Positions 60,441 to 64,000 of a stretch of 64,000 nt of DNA are shown here, in pieces. This DNA is from Dasyornis broadbenti (taxonomy: Eukaryota; Chordata; Aves; Passeriformes; Dasyornithidae), in contig VZRN01005169.1 of assembly GCA_013397935.1 (NCBI GenBank), forward strand, positions 1,522,584 through 1,586,583, given 5' to 3'. How positions within the stretch are numbered: the stretch's first letter is position 1; each line of letters starts with the position of its first letter. The position numbers and the translations under genes were made by a program. The notes under the pieces were generated by a model that was given only the letters and a program-made list of their open reading frames with translations, was not told the DNA's origin and ran no database searches.

Positions 60441-63400
60441 CCTAGATATATGTGTAAGAGAAAAGAGATTTATCAAGGTGAAGAACCACATCAGAGTAGG
60501 TGAGCACGTTGCTGAAAGATCTTGCATTCCCAAAGCTACCATAACTCATACCAACTATGGGCTGGAACAGGGAATGCAGAAGCAGTTGCAAATTTTTTGC
60601 TGAATTTTGCAGAATCATGTCCACTTGGGACATGGAAAAAGTTTTTTCCAGACTTAGGCATCATTCTTATGCACTATACTTTGATAAATAAATATGAGTA
60701 TTGCACAGCTTCTAAAAGAACCAGGCAGCTTTCTGGTAAGTCACTATCAGAATACATGAACCCATGTAAATATAATGATACTGTAAATAGTGTAAATACA
60801 CTATATTATTCTAAATCTCAAAAGTTATAGGGCCATAAAGCTCTCAACATCAGAAAAATTTATTTCAGTTCTGTATTATCCCAGCCACTGGTAAGTTTTT
60901 TCCTCTATATATAAACTGAATATCCCTCTTCTTAACTTAATCCTATTAATTGTCCTTTATGACCCGGACCTAGAATACAGACTGTCCCTTGCCTTTTTCA
61001 GCACACTTTTCATGTACCGAAAGGCCATTGCCTCTTGGTACTTCTTGCTTCTTTTGGCTTTCCTGCTTTCCCAACACAGCCTCTGAAAATTTGCCTATCT
61101 TTTAAAAAAAGAAGTGTATTTCCTCTTTCTAGCTGGCTGTGTTTGAACCCTGGAGCTGGTGACTGGTGGGTCTTTTGTTGCTCACCAGACCAGAGCTCTG
61201 TGGTGAGTAGAGGGATAAGGGTGAAGTATAAACCCCTCAGGCTCTACACTGCTCTAGCAAAAAGCCTGCTGGCCATGGGAACCACTTGCACAGTTGATAG
61301 AGCTCATTCTTCACAACACAGACACCCTTTGCTCTCACCAAAAGTCATATCCCAGAGCAACAAGTCTGTCCCAGCAAGTTTGTCCCAGCTTTGGCCACAG
61401 TTTCTGGGCAGCTCCAGGAGTTGCTGAGCTGGTTTGGTAATCACCAAGAACTTCTTCCATCTGTCTGTGATGCCTGTCAGTTTGTTGGCCAGTGGCTGTC
61501 CCAGCTGATGTCTGTCCTCATCCTGTGGCTGCTCTCCCACCTTTGTAGATGGACAAAATGGAAATCCTCCATACAAAGCAGGTGGGTAACAAAGGATGAG
61601 TTGTCCTTTCAGTTCGAGAACTCAGGGTGGGTTTCAGCCTGAAGTGACACCTACATTAGGTCTCTCTGCATATGCTGAAGTCTTTAGTTCTCATTATTTT
61701 CAGAGATGAAGTTGATTTAGAGAGCAGCACAGTCAGGGCAGCTCAGGCAATCAGGGCTTCATTTGTTTAACACAATGCAGGTGTCAGTCCAGAAAAGAAG
61801 AGGTCTTGCTTAGGTCTCATGTCATACCTGCCAGGCCCATGCCCCAAGCTCAACTTTCATTGGCGCTGTCTTGCTTTGTGGGCACTGCCGGAAACCCAGG
61901 CACCAAAATCCCACAGTGTTATTTAAATCTGGTGCCTCAGAGCTGAGCTCTGACCATGACACACAATCTCATGTGTTTTTCAAATAAAACACTCCAAATG
62001 GATGGGGCTTGGAGGATGCTTTGATTAAATCTGCAGTGAAGATATTTTAGGTACAGCATAGATGCTACATAGACTTCCAGTGATTTTTATAACTGTGCTC
62101 TCCCTCCACCTTGACGTGCAAGCAGGTGTGTTTCCAGACTCAGGTGTTGGACAGAAGAACAAGTCAAAAGCCACAGAAGTTGTTGAAGAAATCCATGTGC
62201 TTTGCTTAAGTCCCGCACCATCCCTGGCCACATTTGTGGGCTGTCCTGACTGAGGGCTCAGTTCAACTGATCAATCCCAAAGTGAGAAAGGAGTTCTGTG
62301 TGAGCAGTGATCTCACCTCAGTGATTATTTTTGGCAACACACACTTGCTCTGGGCTGATTTCACTCCATTCAGAGGTGACACCACACCCAGAAGTCCAGA
62401 GCACTGTTCAATAAATGTTGCTGCCTTCTGCTCTCTGGATGGAAAAGCTCCTTGCAAAACTTTGGTTCCTCTCTCCAGTTCCCCTATCCTGCTGGCACCT
62501 GGGTGGGAGGTAAAGGGCAAGAGCAGGGTGTTCCTTTCCTGTGAGGGCTATTTCTGGTTCGGGGCTCTGAGGAAGGGTATTTTTGCAGGAAGTGTGTCAG
62601 TTTGCATGGCCTGGGGGCTGTTTGTCTGCCCTGAATGCTCTGCCCTGGAGTGGCGATGCTGCAGTTTGAAGGGGTGCAGCAGTCACTGCTCCCCGGTGTG
62701 ATGGCTTTGTCACCCAGGGTAGTGCTGCTCCTGGGGTGTGTGTGTTTGTCAGTTGAAATTTTTCTGCAATTTCCTTGACAGGAGCATTGAGTGACATGCA
62801 TTCCCTCAGGACATATTTCCATGTTTTTATTATTCTTCAGGCTTCTGTGACATTTCCCAAGTCCACTTGTTGGAGCCTCAGGTTCCATCATCTGCACAAG
62901 GTGCCAGCAGGAATAATTTGGCCCTTCAGCAGTGATTACGTTGACTTCTGCAGCTCATGGTATGCACAGTTTCGAAGTGGGTTTCTCACGTAAAACCTTA
63001 AAACCCACAGTGGAAACCTCTGTCACTGGGTGTTTAGTGACACCAGGACAAACATAATTTTTCACTCCTGTGAATCCCAACAATGGCTTGAAAATGAAGA
63101 TTATAAAAAGAAAACTAAAACTGCTTTTGCCTTCTTTTCAGGTGGAGGTACATACAGGACTGAATTTTTCAATGACACACAAAGAACAAGAATACAATTC
63201 CAGGAATGCTGGCCAGTGGGAAAAGCACCACTTACTGTGAGTTTCTTGGTAAAATCATGACAGTTGACAACACCAAGCAGCAAACAAAAGCTGTATAAAA
63301 CAAAAACTGCTCTTCTGAGTGTGTCACTGCTTGCACTTCTCTGGGCTGAATATTGATGTGTTTTAGAAATTTCTGGTTGGCTGTGAAAGTTTACTTGTCC

Positions 63401-63502
63401 CTGGACTTTAGACATCTCTGATGACCCTGGTTGAGAGTGAAGGGCTGTTGATGGGTAGATCATGGATAGTTCTTCCATTTTTATCACAGTGAGAAGAGAA
63501 GA
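60441..63502. other. Intergenic, no gene found
   Basis: Short open frames on both strands with no family resemblance. No repeats are recognised before the LTR that begins at 63503. Confidence 0.55.
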
Positions 63503-64000
63503 TGTCATGGTTTAACCCCAGATGACAGCTAAGTACCTCATAACTGCTCATTCACTCCCACCCCCTGCCCCAATGAGGAGGAAAATTGGAAAAAAAGTAA
63601 AACTCGTGGATTGCAGTAAGAAGAGTTTAATAATTGAAACAAAGTAAAATACAATAATAATGTTTATAATAACAATGATAATAATAGCGATGAAAAGGAG
63701 AGAGAGAGAGAGGAATAAAATATAAAAAAGGAAAAGTGATGCAAAATACAGTTTCTCACCACTCGCTGGCTGATGTCCAGCCTGTCCCCAAACAGCGATT
63801 GGGCCCCCCTGGCCAACTCTCCCCAGTTTATACACTGAGCATGGTGTCCTGTGGTATGGAATATCCCTTTGGCCAGTCTGGGCCACCTGTCCTGGCCATG
63901 CGCCTCCTCCCTGGCAGAGCCTGGGAAACAGAAAAGTCTTTGACTTGGAGTAAACACTAAGAAACAACTGGAACATCAGTGTGTTACCAACATTATGCTC
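63503..64000 (-). mobile_element. Avian endogenous retroviral LTR, cut by window end
   Basis: It starts TGTCATGGTTTAACCCCAG and continues through AGTAAAACTCGTGGATTG, CACCACTCGCTGGCTGATG, CCAGTTTATACACTGAGC, GGTATGGAATATCCCTTTGG and ATCAGTGTGTTACCAACATT, the order found in a widespread avian LTR. Read on minus, GTATAAACTGGGGAG supplies a TATA box and ATTATTAAACTC a poly(A)-type signal, so the retroviral sense is probably minus. Internal A-, ATA- and GA-rich simple repeats (63640-63730) are part of it. The far end lies outside the window. Confidence 0.8.

Noticed and set aside
63548..63976. 142-residue minus open frame with hydrophobic stretch
   Set aside because: It lies within the LTR; the hydrophobic run is encoded by the internal ATA-rich simple repeat.
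36451..64000. CELF2 exons expected on the minus strand from mammalian gene order
   Set aside because: No RNA-recognition-motif exon or CELF2 C-terminus could be seen; the gene probably lies beyond the window.
1..64000. CRISPR arrays, tRNA or rRNA genes, bacterial operons
   Set aside because: No regularly spaced repeats, no cloverleaf with tRNA box sequences and no ribosomal RNA text were seen; the window is vertebrate nuclear DNA.

Overview
The window reads as vertebrate, most likely avian, nuclear DNA. It is AT-rich overall, with small exons separated by large introns bounded by GT..AG. It carries CR1-type LINE fragments, which are typical of birds, and relics of avian endogenous retroviral LTRs. 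Nothing prokaryotic, plasmid or viral-genome-like is present. I cannot name the species.

The only protein-coding gene I can support is USP6NL (RN-tre), a TBC-domain GTPase-activating protein for Rab GTPases. It lies on the + strand and occupies roughly the first 36 kb. Nine coding exons are resolved: 8257-8364, 10292-10401, 12639-12687, 14357-14477, 17577-17671, 19207-19272, 19360-19459, 21612-21764 and 32624-34065. They join without a frame break into 2244 nt (747 residues plus stop). The first eight exons carry the TBC catalytic domain, with both the arginine finger and the glutamine finger intact. The large last exon carries the disordered tail, an Eps8-type PxxDY motif and the conserved C-terminus. 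The start codon and roughly the first 92 residues (human numbering) lie upstream of the window, so bases 1-8256 are intron.

The 3' UTR starts at 34066 and appears to run to about 36.4 kb. It contains a GT-rich stretch, AU-rich sequence and three Pumilio-type octamers. From about 36.5 kb to the end I find no convincing gene. This stretch holds a CR1 copy (about 40.0-40.5 kb), a possible decayed CR1 piece (about 46.0 kb), a MIR-like SINE relic (about 49.6 kb), a 111-N assembly gap inside a T homopolymer (48036-48146), a (CT)n/C-run microsatellite (54203-54243), an isolated CpG-rich island followed by a conserved-looking AT-rich block (about 59.75-60.44 kb), and a retroviral LTR cut off by the right edge (63503-64000). 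In mammals USP6NL lies tail-to-tail with CELF2, so this may be that intergenic interval, but no CELF2 exon was seen.

I found no clear evidence of a new biological system. The items most worth checking are the CpG island with its neighbouring block, the short stop-free intron inside the TBC domain, the Pumilio-site cluster, and two perfect palindromes beside homopolymer tracts.
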